A DNA stretch of 14,310 nucleotides from Actinomycetota bacterium (GTDB taxonomy: Bacteria; Actinomycetota; Actinomycetes; Nanopelagicales; Nanopelagicaceae), in contig RGOY01000016.1 in the NCBI GenBank assembly GCA_010028225.1, forward strand, positions 1-14,310. The letters are read 5' to 3'. The position numbers and the translations under genes are program-made. Positions 1 to 8,406 of the stretch are shown piece by piece. Within the stretch, counting starts at the first letter, position 1. The number at the start of each line of letters is the position of its first letter. Under the pieces are notes generated by a model. It did not search any database and was not told the DNA's origin. It worked only from the letters and a program-made list of their open reading frames with translations.

Positions 1-835
1 GAACCGAGATCTTGTAACCCGTATTTTCGGCTGCAAGTCTTTTGGATAGCGCATCACTGATAGCAACCGATCGATGCTTACCACCAGTACAACCAATTCC
101 TACCGTGATGAATTTCTTTCCTTCTCGGATAAAACCTGGAATGACACTCTTGATAGTGGAGATATAGGAATCCAAAAATTCCTTCACTCCTTCAGCTTCC
201 AGAACGCGATTGCTGACTCGCTGGTCCTTTCCAGTAAGTGGACGCAGTTCCGGATCCCAGTGAGGATTAGCTATGAAGCGACAGTCCATGACGAGATCCG
301 AATCAACCGGGAGTCCATACTTGTAGCCAAAGGAGAGCACATTTATTCGAAGGTCAACGCCCTCCCCCGATTCGAATAGATTGTCGATTCTCCTATCGAG
401 TTGATGAATATTGAGTTCACTTGTATCGATCACTATGTCCGCGGCAGAACGCAGTTCACGTAACTTCTCGCGTTCGCGAGTAATGCCATCCAAAATACGT
501 TCGCCACTTTGAAGCGGATGCGGTCGTCTCGTTGACTCGAACCGACGAACTAACGAATCATCCGAAGCATCTATAAAGACAATTCTTGAGGAAATTGACT
601 TGCTTTTCAGCTCTCCTAGAACACGAGTGAGGTCATCGAAGAGCCCGCGGGCGCGGACATCCACCACCACAGCAATTTTGGATATAGAACTCTCGGCGGT
701 CTCGAATAGGGAGCGGATCAAGGAGGGCGGAAGGTTATCGACCACGTACCAACCAGCATCCTCTAATGAATGAGCAACCTGCGACTTGCCTGCACCGCTC
801 ATACCAGTGATCACTACTAGCTCTCGAGATGACAT
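1..835 (-). CDS. rapZ: RapZ-family P-loop nucleotide-binding protein (3' end cut off)
   Basis: This is the RapZ/YvcJ family of nucleotide-binding proteins. In E. coli RapZ is an RNA-binding adaptor controlling glucosamine-6-phosphate synthase; the actinobacterial role is less clear. The reading frame opens at ATG 835 (MSSRELVVITGMSGAGKS) and stays open to the window edge, giving 278 visible residues. A P-loop GMSGAGKS lies at residues 11-18, followed by a Walker B-like VVVDVRARGLFDDL stretch and the family motifs RRFESTRRPHPL, SFGYKYGLPVDSDLV and GCTGGKHRSVAISDAL. The visible end (AAENTGYKISV) matches the usual C-terminal region, so only about ten residues should be missing. It starts 11 nt after the uvrC stop, with no strong Shine-Dalgarno, so it is probably read from the uvr transcript. 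Family assignment is firm; function in this organism is inferred. Confidence 0.93.
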   Translation of the reverse strand, partial: MSSRELVVITGMSGAGKSQVAHSLEDAGWYVVDNLPPSLIRSLFETAESSISKIAVVVDVRARGLFDDLTRVLGELKSKSISSRIVFIDASDDSLVRRFESTRRPHPLQSGERILDGITREREKLRELRSAADIVIDTSELNIHQLDRRIDNLFESGEGVDLRINVLSFGYKYGLPVDSDLVMDCRFIANPHWDPELRPLTGKDQRVSNRVLEAEGVKEFLDSYISTIKSVIPGFIREGKKFITVGIGCTGGKHRSVAISDALSKRLAAENTGYKISV

Positions 836-846
836 CGAAGCGAACT

Positions 847-2808
847 TTACTGATTCGCCTTGCGAATTTCACCCGTTTCAGTATCGATGATCTCAGACTC
901 ATCACTGGAATCCAGCGCCATGAGGTGCTCTGTAATCAGTGTCGCAATGCGTTCGCCAATCCCAGGAGTCGAGGCAATTTCTCTCTGGCTGGCCTTTCGA
1001 ATAGCTGCAACCGATCCGAACCGCTCAAGCAGAGCCCCTCGCCTAACTTCTCCAAGGGCTGGAATCTCATCAAGAAGCGAATCAAGCATAAGTTTTGAGC
1101 GCTTGCTACGGTGAAAGGTGATGGCAAAGCGATGCGCTTCATCGCGGATACGCTGGAATAGATAGAGCGCCTCGCTATGACGCGGAAAGATGATCGGATT
1201 ACTCTGTTCAGGAAGATAAACCTCTTCCAGTCTCTTCGCCAGCCCGACGAGAGCAACACCAGTAATTCCGAGTTCACTCATCGCTCTGTGCGCTGCTCCT
1301 ACTTGACCTTTTCCGCCATCGACAATAACTAGCTGTGGTGGGTAGGCGAATTTGGGACCCCTTCCTCCGGCCAATGCCACCTCCTCGCGATCAATCTCTC
1401 GTTCTAAGAGATATCGCTTGAATCTTCTCGTTATCACATGCGCCATTGAAGAGAAATCATCTTTTATTGATGGGTCGGTAATTGAGAAACGGCGATACTC
1501 GCTCTTTCGAGGTTGTCCATCCTCGAAAACAACCATCGATGCAACGATATTAGTTCCCTGAATATTGGAGATATCAAAACACTCAATCCGTAATGGGATC
1601 TCAGCAAGATCGAGCAGTTCTGCAATCTCTTCGAGCGCTCCGCCAGATACGGCGGAGTCACTAGATCTCTTACTCAAAAACTGAACCAGGGCGTAGTGTG
1701 CACTTCGCTTAGCCATCAAGAGAAGATCTGCCCGTTCGCCGCGAACCGAGTCCTTAACCTCTACTCGTCTAGCGGCTGCATTACTCAAGAGTGTGCTGAG
1801 CTCTGCGACCGCGATAGTCTGATCGGCTCCAGTATCTGCTACCAATATCTCTCGGGGAATTTCAACGTCACCCATTTTTCCTTCGGTGAGTGAATACGCT
1901 TGTTGAATCGCAAGATCGAGGACACTGCTCTCTTCGGGGATAGATTTCATATCTATCACCCACGATCTCGAGCCTGTGATTCGCCCGCTGCGAATCGTGA
2001 ACCACGAAATTGCCGAGTGGGTGATCTCGTCGTGACGCGCAAAGAGGTCGAGTGTGAGGTCAGGCGAAAGCGCAGCGTCAGTCGATTCTGATGCCTTTGT
2101 GATTGCTCCAAGTCGATCTCGAAGCATTGCAGCTCGCTCGAAATCCTCACGTGCCGCAGCTTCATCCATCTGTTGATGCAACATCGCCACTACTTCTTCA
2201 GGTCCTTTCTCCAAAAACCCAATCAATCCCTGTACCAATGCATCGTGGTCACTCTTTGAAACTCTATTGACGCACGGAGCGCTACATTTTCCGATATCGC
2301 CAAGAAGACATTGACGTTTAGTTCGCTTTGCCTTCTCGAAATTTGTATAACTACAACTTCTCACTGGAAAGACTCGTTGAATGACGTCAAAGGTTCCACG
2401 GAGCGCCCACGTGTGGGTATAAGGGCCAAAGAGCCGGACACCTTGTCGTGGTTTGGATCGAGTGATGAATAGGCGCGGAAACTCGTCCTTCAAGGAGAGC
2501 GCGAGATATGGATACGACTTATCGTCACGAAATTGAACATTGAATTCTGGTGACTCTTCTTTGATCCAGGTGAACTCTAGCGCTAGCGCCTCGACTTCAG
2601 TTTTTACCACAGTCCAATCAACGCGAACCGCAGCTTCAACCATTCTCCGGGTCTTTTCGGTGAGATTGCTCTGAAAATACGAATTCAACCTATTCTTAAG
2701 ATTGCGCGCCTTACCCACATAGATAACTTGATCGCTCGAATTGAAGAATCGATAGACACCAGGTAACTCGGGTACTCCACTTGGCCGATAGGAAGCAGGG
2801 TCAGCCAC
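847..2808 (-). CDS. uvrC: UvrABC system protein C (excinuclease subunit)
   Basis: UvrC makes both incisions during nucleotide excision repair after UvrB marks the lesion. I chose GTG 2808 (653 residues, starting ADPASYRPSGVPELPGVY after the initiator). It is 4 nt after the restored uvrA stop, has GGAAG upstream, and matches the usual family N-terminus; an in-frame start at 2889 would add 27 unlikely residues overlapping uvrA. Visible domains are: GIY-YIG nuclease (GVY at 17-19, YVGKARNLKNR from 30); four cysteines (VRSC, RQC, GKCSAPC) of the kind that bind the UvrC iron-sulfur cluster; a UVR/UvrB-binding segment (MDEAAAREDFERAAMLRDRL); the RNase H-like nuclease (ECFDISNIQG, VIVDGGKGQ, DEAHRFAITFHR); and a C-terminal helix-hairpin-helix (LGEVRRGALLERFGS, TPGIGERIA). 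Length and motifs indicate an intact enzyme. Confidence 0.97.
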   Translation of the reverse strand: MADPASYRPSGVPELPGVYRFFNSSDQVIYVGKARNLKNRLNSYFQSNLTEKTRRMVEAAVRVDWTVVKTEVEALALEFTWIKEESPEFNVQFRDDKSYPYLALSLKDEFPRLFITRSKPRQGVRLFGPYTHTWALRGTFDVIQRVFPVRSCSYTNFEKAKRTKRQCLLGDIGKCSAPCVNRVSKSDHDALVQGLIGFLEKGPEEVVAMLHQQMDEAAAREDFERAAMLRDRLGAITKASESTDAALSPDLTLDLFARHDEITHSAISWFTIRSGRITGSRSWVIDMKSIPEESSVLDLAIQQAYSLTEGKMGDVEIPREILVADTGADQTIAVAELSTLLSNAAARRVEVKDSVRGERADLLLMAKRSAHYALVQFLSKRSSDSAVSGGALEEIAELLDLAEIPLRIECFDISNIQGTNIVASMVVFEDGQPRKSEYRRFSITDPSIKDDFSSMAHVITRRFKRYLLEREIDREEVALAGGRGPKFAYPPQLVIVDGGKGQVGAAHRAMSELGITGVALVGLAKRLEEVYLPEQSNPIIFPRHSEALYLFQRIRDEAHRFAITFHRSKRSKLMLDSLLDEIPALGEVRRGALLERFGSVAAIRKASQREIASTPGIGERIATLITEHLMALDSSDESEIIDTETGEIRKANQ

Positions 2809-2812
2809 GGCG

Positions 2813-3110
2813 TCACTTCCGCTTTGCCGGAACTTTTTTCGCCAATGACTGTGGCGCAGGTTTACCGAGAACTTCTTTGAGGAATGCACCAGTGAAGCTC
2901 CCGTTGATCTTGGCGACTTCTTCAGGTGTTCCTTCAGCTATTACCTCTCCGCCACCATCTCCACCATGTGGTCCGAGATCAATTACCCAATCCGCCGATT
3001 TGATGACATCAAGATTGTGCTCAATTACGACAACAGAGTTACCGCTCTCGACTAACCGCCCTAAGACAACCAGGAGTTTTCGTACATCTTCGAAGTGAAG
3101 ACCTGTTGTG
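2813..3110 (-). pseudogene. uvrA: Detached out-of-frame C-terminal part of UvrA
   Basis: This is the continuation of uvrA in the shifted frame, beginning EDVRKLLVVLGRL just past the 19-bp duplication and ending AKKVPAKRK with TGA at 2813-2815. It encodes the last 92 residues of a normal UvrA, including the H-loop histidine (VVVIEHNLD, residue 896 of the restored protein) and the ADWVIDLGPHGGDGGG strand. It keeps good family similarity with no further stops or shifts, so it was under selection as part of uvrA until very recently, or still is. An in-frame ATG at 3136 exists in the shifted frame, but I see no convincing ribosome binding site, so independent translation is unlikely. Treat it as part of uvrA rather than as a separate gene. 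Confidence 0.85.
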
Positions 3111-5723
3111 GAAGTGAAGACCCGTTGTGGGCTCATCGAGAACGTAAATAGTTCGACCAGTTGAACGGCGCTGCAATTCTGTCGCGAGCTTGACCCGCTG
3201 TGCTTCTCCACCACTTAGCGTCGGAGCAGACTGACCTAGTCGGACATATCCAAGACCTACATCGCAAAGCGTCTTAAGGTAGCGATGAATGGAGGGGATG
3301 CTCTCAAAGAAATCCGTCGCTCGTTCGATCGGCATATCAAGCACTTGCGCAATCGTCTTCGACTTGTAATGCACCTCGAGAGTCTCCCGGTTATATCGCG
3401 CACCATGACAGACCTCGCATGGGACGTACACGTCGGGCAAGAAGTTCATCTCTATCGTTATGGTGCCATCGCCGGCACAGTTCTCACAACGCCCACCCTT
3501 GACGTTGAATGAGAAACGTCCTTGTTGATACCCGCGAATCTTCGCTTCTGTCGTCTCTGCAAAGAGAGCGCGAATCTTGTCGAATACTCCTGTGTAAGTT
3601 GCAGGGTTGGAGCGTGGCGTTCTGCCAATCGGCGATTGATCTACATGAACAACTTTGTCGAGATGATCAAGTCCTTGGACGCTCCTATGGCGACCTGGGA
3701 CGATTCTCGCGCCATTGAGTTTGTTTGCCAGTACTGAGTAAAGAATGTCATTGACCAAGGTCGATTTCCCGGATCCGCTCACTCCGGTTACTGCTACGAA
3801 GAGTCCGAGCGGAATCTCTACATCGATATTCTTGAGGTTATTTGCCTTGGCCTCCTTTATCGCAAGAAGACGCTTGCCATCGCGCGGTCGTCGATTCTTT
3901 GGTATCTCGATCTTCTTGCGTCCTGAGATATAGGCACCAGTTATCGATTCTTCATTTGAGATGAGTGATGCATAATCTCCAGAAACCACCACTCGACCAC
4001 CATGCTCACCAGCGCCAGGGCCGATATCAACAATCCAATCCGCCGTCCGAATCGTCTCTTCATCATGCTCAACGACTATGAGAGTATTTCCGATATCTCT
4101 AAGCCTGGTGAGCGTCTCAATCAACCTTCGATTGTCGCGCTGATGCAAACCAATACTTGGCTCATCGAGAACGTAGAGCACGCCGGTAAGACCTGATCCA
4201 ATCTGTGTCGCTAATCGAATGCGCTGCGCCTCTCCCCCCGATAACGTGGCAGCAGCGCGCGCCAATGTTAGGTAGTCGAGTCCTACATCAAGAAGGAATC
4301 CGAGCCTGGCGTGGACCTCTTTCAGCACACGCTCGGCAATCTTTGCTTCACGCTCTGTGAAATCAACACTTTTGAGGAAATGAGCTGCCTTTGCAATAGA
4401 GAGTTCTGCAACTTCCGAAATACTCATCCCGCCTATCTTTACCGCAAGTACCTCAGGTTTAAGTCGTGAACCTTTGCAGACAGGACACGGTGTCTCTCGC
4501 ATATACGCTTCATACTTTTCACGACTGTAATCACTATCTGTCTCCGAGTGTCGTCGTTGAATGAAAGGAACTACTCCTTCAAAGCCTGTCGAATAATTTC
4601 GCACGCGGCCGTAGCGATTTCTGTACTTGACGTGAATCTCGTATTCGTAGCCATGAAGGACCGCTTCTCTTGCCTTCGCTGAGAGTTTTCGCCAGGGCGT
4701 TTTCATTGAGAATTTAAGATCACCTGCGAGGCCTTCAAGAAGGCGGAGGAAATATTCTGAACTCTGACCACCTGACCACGGTGCAATGGCACCATCTTCA
4801 ATTGATATCGAGTCATCAGGAATTACTAAATCTTCATCAACTTCAAGACGACTTCCGATACCGGTGCACTCTGGGCATGCGCCAAAGGGGGAATTGAAAG
4901 AGAACGAACGGGGCTCTAGCTCCTCGAAGGAAATCTGGCAATCATGGCAGGCCAGCTTTTCGCTAAACGTCCGTTCCTTTTCCTTCTTCTTGCCTTCTCC
5001 CAAACCATCGACAAAATCAAGAATAACAAGGCCGTTCGCGAGCTTGAGCGCTGTCTCGATTGAATCATTGATACGGGTGCGCGATTCCGCTTTGACTTGG
5101 AGGCGATCGATCACTACCTCGATGCTGTGCTTCTCTTGTTTCTTCAACTTCGGTGGTTCAGTGAGCATGATCGTTTCGCCATCCACGCGTGCGCGTGAAT
5201 ATCCGCCTGTCACAAGTTCTTTGAAGAGATCGACAAACTCACCCTTTCTGGCCCTCACTACCGGGGCCAAAACTTGAAACTTGGTTCCAGATGGAAGGGT
5301 GAGAATTTGATCAACGATGTTCTGGGCACTCTGTCGCGTAATTGGCTTGCTGCACTTTGGACAATGAGGCCTACCTGCGCGAGCAAAGAGAAGGCGTAGA
5401 TAGTCATAGACCTCGGTGATAGTTCCCACTGTGGAGCGCGGATTGCGATTTGTGGACTTCTGATCAATGGAAACCGCAGGTGAAAGCCCTTCGATGAAAT
5501 CAACATCTGGCTTATCCATCTGGCCAAGGAACTGTCTGGCATAGGCAGAGAGTGATTCGACATATCTTCGTTGCCCTTCGGCGAAGATGGTATCGAAGGC
5601 GAGTGAGGACTTCCCTGAACCGGAGAGACCAGTGAAGACGATGAGAGCGTTTCGAGGCATCTCTAGATTGATGTTCTTGAGATTATGCTCGCGCGCACCG
5701 CGTACTATCAAGTGATCAATCAT
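3039..5723 (-). CDS. uvrA: UvrA excinuclease ATPase, frameshifted near its 3' end
   Basis: UvrA is the damage-sensing ABC-type ATPase that loads UvrB. It starts at ATG 5723, overlapping the uvrB stop by 4 nt (ATGA). Seen in frame: Walker A GLSGSGKSS (32-40), zinc module C259/C262/C283/C286, signature LSGGEAQ (494-500), Walker B LDEPS (519-523), second Walker A GVSGSGKST (647-655), second zinc module C746/C749/C769/C772, second signature (836-842) and second Walker B ending TTGLHF at 871. A 19-bp tandem duplication at 3092-3129 then shifts the frame by +1. The protein as read is 894 residues, ends in 23 unrelated residues, and loses the D-loop and H-loop of the second ATPase site. Deleting one repeat copy gives a continuous 963-residue UvrA ending at 2813. 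As written, the product should be defective; whether the lesion is real or an assembly error cannot be told here. Confidence 0.93.
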   Translation of the reverse strand: MIDHLIVRGAREHNLKNINLEMPRNALIVFTGLSGSGKSSLAFDTIFAEGQRRYVESLSAYARQFLGQMDKPDVDFIEGLSPAVSIDQKSTNRNPRSTVGTITEVYDYLRLLFARAGRPHCPKCSKPITRQSAQNIVDQILTLPSGTKFQVLAPVVRARKGEFVDLFKELVTGGYSRARVDGETIMLTEPPKLKKQEKHSIEVVIDRLQVKAESRTRINDSIETALKLANGLVILDFVDGLGEGKKKEKERTFSEKLACHDCQISFEELEPRSFSFNSPFGACPECTGIGSRLEVDEDLVIPDDSISIEDGAIAPWSGGQSSEYFLRLLEGLAGDLKFSMKTPWRKLSAKAREAVLHGYEYEIHVKYRNRYGRVRNYSTGFEGVVPFIQRRHSETDSDYSREKYEAYMRETPCPVCKGSRLKPEVLAVKIGGMSISEVAELSIAKAAHFLKSVDFTEREAKIAERVLKEVHARLGFLLDVGLDYLTLARAAATLSGGEAQRIRLATQIGSGLTGVLYVLDEPSIGLHQRDNRRLIETLTRLRDIGNTLIVVEHDEETIRTADWIVDIGPGAGEHGGRVVVSGDYASLISNEESITGAYISGRKKIEIPKNRRPRDGKRLLAIKEAKANNLKNIDVEIPLGLFVAVTGVSGSGKSTLVNDILYSVLANKLNGARIVPGRHRSVQGLDHLDKVVHVDQSPIGRTPRSNPATYTGVFDKIRALFAETTEAKIRGYQQGRFSFNVKGGRCENCAGDGTITIEMNFLPDVYVPCEVCHGARYNRETLEVHYKSKTIAQVLDMPIERATDFFESIPSIHRYLKTLCDVGLGYVRLGQSAPTLSGGEAQRVKLATELQRRSTGRTIYVLDEPTTGLHFHNRSSLRRCTKTPGCLRAVSRER
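3092..3129. repeat. 19-bp tandem duplication inside uvrA causing the frameshift
   Basis: Two adjacent 19-bp units lie at 3092-3110 (gaagtgaagacctgttgtg) and 3111-3129 (gaagtgaagacccgttgtg). They differ only at 3104 (t) versus 3123 (c). Each unit encodes TTGLHF on the minus strand, and the single difference is a synonymous third base (ACA versus ACG, Thr). Because 19 is not a multiple of three, the second copy shifts the frame by +1. One copy gives the universally conserved UvrA sequence LDEPTTGLHFEDV. Confidence 0.97.
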
Positions 5724-7798
5724 TCGACACCGGCCACACCCATATCTCGTAACTCTCTCTTCAATTCAGCTATTTCATCGCGAAGTCGTGCAGCAAGCTC
5801 GAAATGAAGTTGGGAAGCAGCAGCACGCATCTGTTCCGTAAGCGATTCAATCAAACCCATGAGCTCTTCTTGTGGACGTTGAATCAACGTCTTTGTATGT
5901 AACCCAACGGGGGCGCTTGACCTCTTCCTGCTCGAGGCTACAAGGTCTTCCGTGTCATCACTCTCACGAGCCAACATCTCGGTGATGTCGCCGATGCGCT
6001 TACGCAGTGGTTGTGGATCGATCCCATGTTCACGGTTGTAAGCAATTTGCTTATCTCGCCTGCGATTGGTCTCATCAATGGCACGAGCCATAGATTCTGT
6101 GATGTTGTCTGCATACATGTGAACCTCACCAGAGACGTTTCGAGCCGCACGGCCAATCGTCTGAATCAAAGAGGTTGTGGAACGAAGGAATCCCTCTTTA
6201 TCAGCATCCAGGATCGCAACAAGTGACACCTCTGGAAGGTCGAGACCTTCTCGGAGGAGATTAATCCCAACGAGGACGTCATAATCCCCGCTTCGAAGTT
6301 CGCTCAAGAGTTCCACGCGCCGGAGTGTGTCCACTTCGGAGTGCAGATATCTAACTCGCACTCCCTGCTCCAAGAGGTAATCAGTGAGATCCTCCGACAT
6401 CTTCTTGGTCAACGTGGTGACAAGAACTCGCTCATCTTTCGCTACTCGATTTCGAATCTCGCCAAGCAGGTCATCAATTTGGCCTTTGATTGGTTTGACG
6501 ACAACTTTGGGATCAACCAAACCAGTTGGTCGAATCACCTGTTCCACGAATTCTCCCTGACTCTTTCCAAGCTCATACTTTCCTGGCGTAGCGGAGAGAT
6601 AGACCTTCTGACCGCTTCGCTCGAGAAACTCATTAAAAGTCAGCGGACGATTATCAAGCGCACTAGGAAGCCGAAATCCATATTCAACGAGAGTTCGCTT
6701 TCTTGAAGCATCCCCTTCATACATCGCTCCGATCTGAGGAACGGTGATATGGGATTCATCAATGATGCAGAGAAAATCGTCTGGAAAGTAATCGAGTAAG
6801 CAATTGGGTGGCGAGCCTGGGTTTCGTCCATCGATATGTCGCGAGTAGTTCTCGATACCGGAACAGAAGCCCAACTGCAGCATCATTTCGATATCGAAGG
6901 TTGTACGCATCCGAAGCCGCTGCGCCTCAAGTAGCTTGTTAGACCTCTCCAATTCGCCCAACCTGCCATCAAGTTCTTTTTCGATCTGCGATATTGCTCG
7001 CTTCATCGTCTCGGGTCCAGCCGAGTAATGGGTCGCAGGGAATATAAAGACTTCTTCTACTTCATCGACAATCTCGCCCGTCAATGGATGAAGATGGGTG
7101 ATACGTTCGATCTCATCTCCAAAGAGCTCTATGCGAATGGCTAGCTCTTCATATACCGGGATGATCTCGATGGTGTCACCTCTTACGCGAAAGTTTCCGC
7201 GCTCAAAAGACATGTCATTTCGTTTATATTGAATCTCGACGAATCGACGCAACAATTTATTTCGCTCGATCTCTTCGCCTTTGCTCAGGCGGATCATGCG
7301 ATCGATATATTCCTGTGGTGTGCCGAGACCGTAGATACAAGAGACAGTCGCGACGACAACCACATCTCTTCTGGTCAGCAATGAATACGTTGCCGAGTAT
7401 CGAAGTCGCTCCACTTCATTGTTGATGGAAGCATCCTTTTCGATGAAAGTATCGGTCTGCGGTACATAGGCTTCTGGCTGGTAGTAGTCGTAATACGAGA
7501 CGAAGTACTCCACCGCATTGTTAGGTAAAAGATCCCTGAACTCATTAGCTAACTGAGCGGCGAGAGTTTTGTTCGGAGCAAGTACGAGAGTCGGCCGCTG
7601 TACTTGTTCGATGAGCCATGCGGCTGTCGCTGACTTTCCGGTTCCCGTAGCTCCAAGGAGGACCACATCTTGCTCGCCTCGACCCAATCGCGCGGTCAAT
7701 TCTGCAATTGCATTCGGTTGATCCCCCGACGGGGTCATCTCCGAAATCACTTGAAAAGGCTTAGCACTGCGTGGCGCGTCGAGAGTTGGCCTGGTCAT
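5720..7798 (-). CDS. uvrB: UvrABC system protein B (damage-verifying helicase)
   Basis: UvrB is the superfamily 2 helicase that is handed the lesion by UvrA, verifies damage and recruits UvrC. The 692-residue length is normal. Walker A GATGTGKS is at 49-56. The YFVSYYDYYQPEAYVPQTD segment (98-116), which forms the damage-probing beta-hairpin, is complete. The DEAD-type box reads CIIDESHITVPQ, and later helicase motifs include GINLLREGLDLPEVSLV and QTIGRAARN. The last 50 residues (643-692) form the UVR coiled hairpin (LHFELAARLRDEIAELKREL) that contacts UvrC. Start ATG 7798 overlaps the coaE stop by 4 nt (ATGA), and its own stop overlaps the uvrA start the same way, so all three should be translationally coupled. 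I see nothing damaged in it. In many actinobacteria uvrB and uvrA are separated by other genes; here they are fused into one tight operon. Confidence 0.98.
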   Translation of the reverse strand: MTRPTLDAPRSAKPFQVISEMTPSGDQPNAIAELTARLGRGEQDVVLLGATGTGKSATAAWLIEQVQRPTLVLAPNKTLAAQLANEFRDLLPNNAVEYFVSYYDYYQPEAYVPQTDTFIEKDASINNEVERLRYSATYSLLTRRDVVVVATVSCIYGLGTPQEYIDRMIRLSKGEEIERNKLLRRFVEIQYKRNDMSFERGNFRVRGDTIEIIPVYEELAIRIELFGDEIERITHLHPLTGEIVDEVEEVFIFPATHYSAGPETMKRAISQIEKELDGRLGELERSNKLLEAQRLRMRTTFDIEMMLQLGFCSGIENYSRHIDGRNPGSPPNCLLDYFPDDFLCIIDESHITVPQIGAMYEGDASRKRTLVEYGFRLPSALDNRPLTFNEFLERSGQKVYLSATPGKYELGKSQGEFVEQVIRPTGLVDPKVVVKPIKGQIDDLLGEIRNRVAKDERVLVTTLTKKMSEDLTDYLLEQGVRVRYLHSEVDTLRRVELLSELRSGDYDVLVGINLLREGLDLPEVSLVAILDADKEGFLRSTTSLIQTIGRAARNVSGEVHMYADNITESMARAIDETNRRRDKQIAYNREHGIDPQPLRKRIGDITEMLARESDDTEDLVASSRKRSSAPVGLHTKTLIQRPQEELMGLIESLTEQMRAAASQLHFELAARLRDEIAELKRELRDMGVAGVE

Positions 7799-8397
7799 GA
7801 CTTACCCATTGCACGAGGTAGCAGCACTTCCTGCCAAACTCGCTCCACGTGATGAAGAAGCTCCTCTTTCGTGCCAGAGTTATCAAGAACTAGATCTGCG
7901 ACTTTTCGTCTCTCATCAGAGGTTGCCTGCGACGCCATTCGTCTGCGCGCGTCATATTCCTTCATCCCGCGTTCTTTTAGCCGAGCTATTCGAAGTTCTT
8001 CCGGGGCTTCTACCGTGATCACGAAATCAAAACGATGAGCGCCATTGGTTTCGACAAGTAATGGAATCTGATTAACCACGACCGATGTTTCTGAAGCTGC
8101 GCGGATCACTGCCTCAGTTTCGGCGCGGACTCGAGGATGAATGATTGCTTCGAGATCTTTACGCGCTTGGGGATCGGAAAAGACAATCTCACCGAGTGCC
8201 GCTCGATTGATTCCACCATCGTGAAGTATCTTGTCGCCAAATCGCGAAAGAACTTCGTCAAAACCTGGTGTTCCCCGTTCGATTACCGCGCGCGCCAGTT
8301 GGTCTGAATCGATGACGATTGCGCCAAGCGCCTCGAGGTAGTCGCCAACGAGTGACTTACCAGAACCGATTCCACCAGTGACTGCAACAGTGAGCAC
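7795..8397 (-). CDS. coaE: Dephospho-CoA kinase
   Basis: CoaE phosphorylates the 3'-hydroxyl of dephospho-CoA with ATP, the last step of coenzyme A synthesis in the cytosol. The 200-residue protein starts with GTG at 8397. It has the P-loop GGIGSGKS (8-15), the DSD substrate motif at 30-32 (AIVIDSDQLAR), the LEAIIHPRVR segment, and the conserved lid region KERGMKEYDARRRMASQ. It follows the rpsA stop by 9 nt; no strong Shine-Dalgarno is visible before the GTG, so translation may depend on ribosomes leaving rpsA. Its stop overlaps the uvrB start by 4 nt. Many actinobacterial CoaE proteins carry an extra C-terminal UPF0157-like (GrpB) domain; this one is the short, single-domain form. The rpsA-coaE-uvrB order is a conserved actinobacterial neighbourhood. 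Confidence 0.96.
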   Translation of the reverse strand: MLTVAVTGGIGSGKSLVGDYLEALGAIVIDSDQLARAVIERGTPGFDEVLSRFGDKILHDGGINRAALGEIVFSDPQARKDLEAIIHPRVRAETEAVIRAASETSVVVNQIPLLVETNGAHRFDFVITVEAPEELRIARLKERGMKEYDARRRMASQATSDERRKVADLVLDNSGTKEELLHHVERVWQEVLLPRAMGKS

Positions 8398-8406
8398 AGG
8401 CTGAAA

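Noticed and set aside
2809..2889. Longer UvrC starting at 2889 with a basic N-terminal extension
   Set aside because: The extra residues are the C-terminal uvrA coding region read in another frame. GTG 2808 with GGAAG upstream matches the normal UvrC N-terminus.
3039..3140. Programmed ribosomal frameshift in uvrA
   Set aside because: There is no slippery heptamer or stimulatory structure, and the shift is fully explained by an extra 19-bp copy; UvrA genes are not known to use programmed frameshifting.
4786..5277. 163-codon open frame on the plus strand inside uvrA
   Set aside because: It is antisense to a well-conserved part of uvrA, serine-rich with no recognisable domain, and is typical of reverse-strand shadows of biased codon use.
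6341..6706. 121-codon plus-strand open frame inside uvrB
   Set aside because: It is antisense to conserved UvrB helicase motifs, with no recognisable domain or ribosome binding site.
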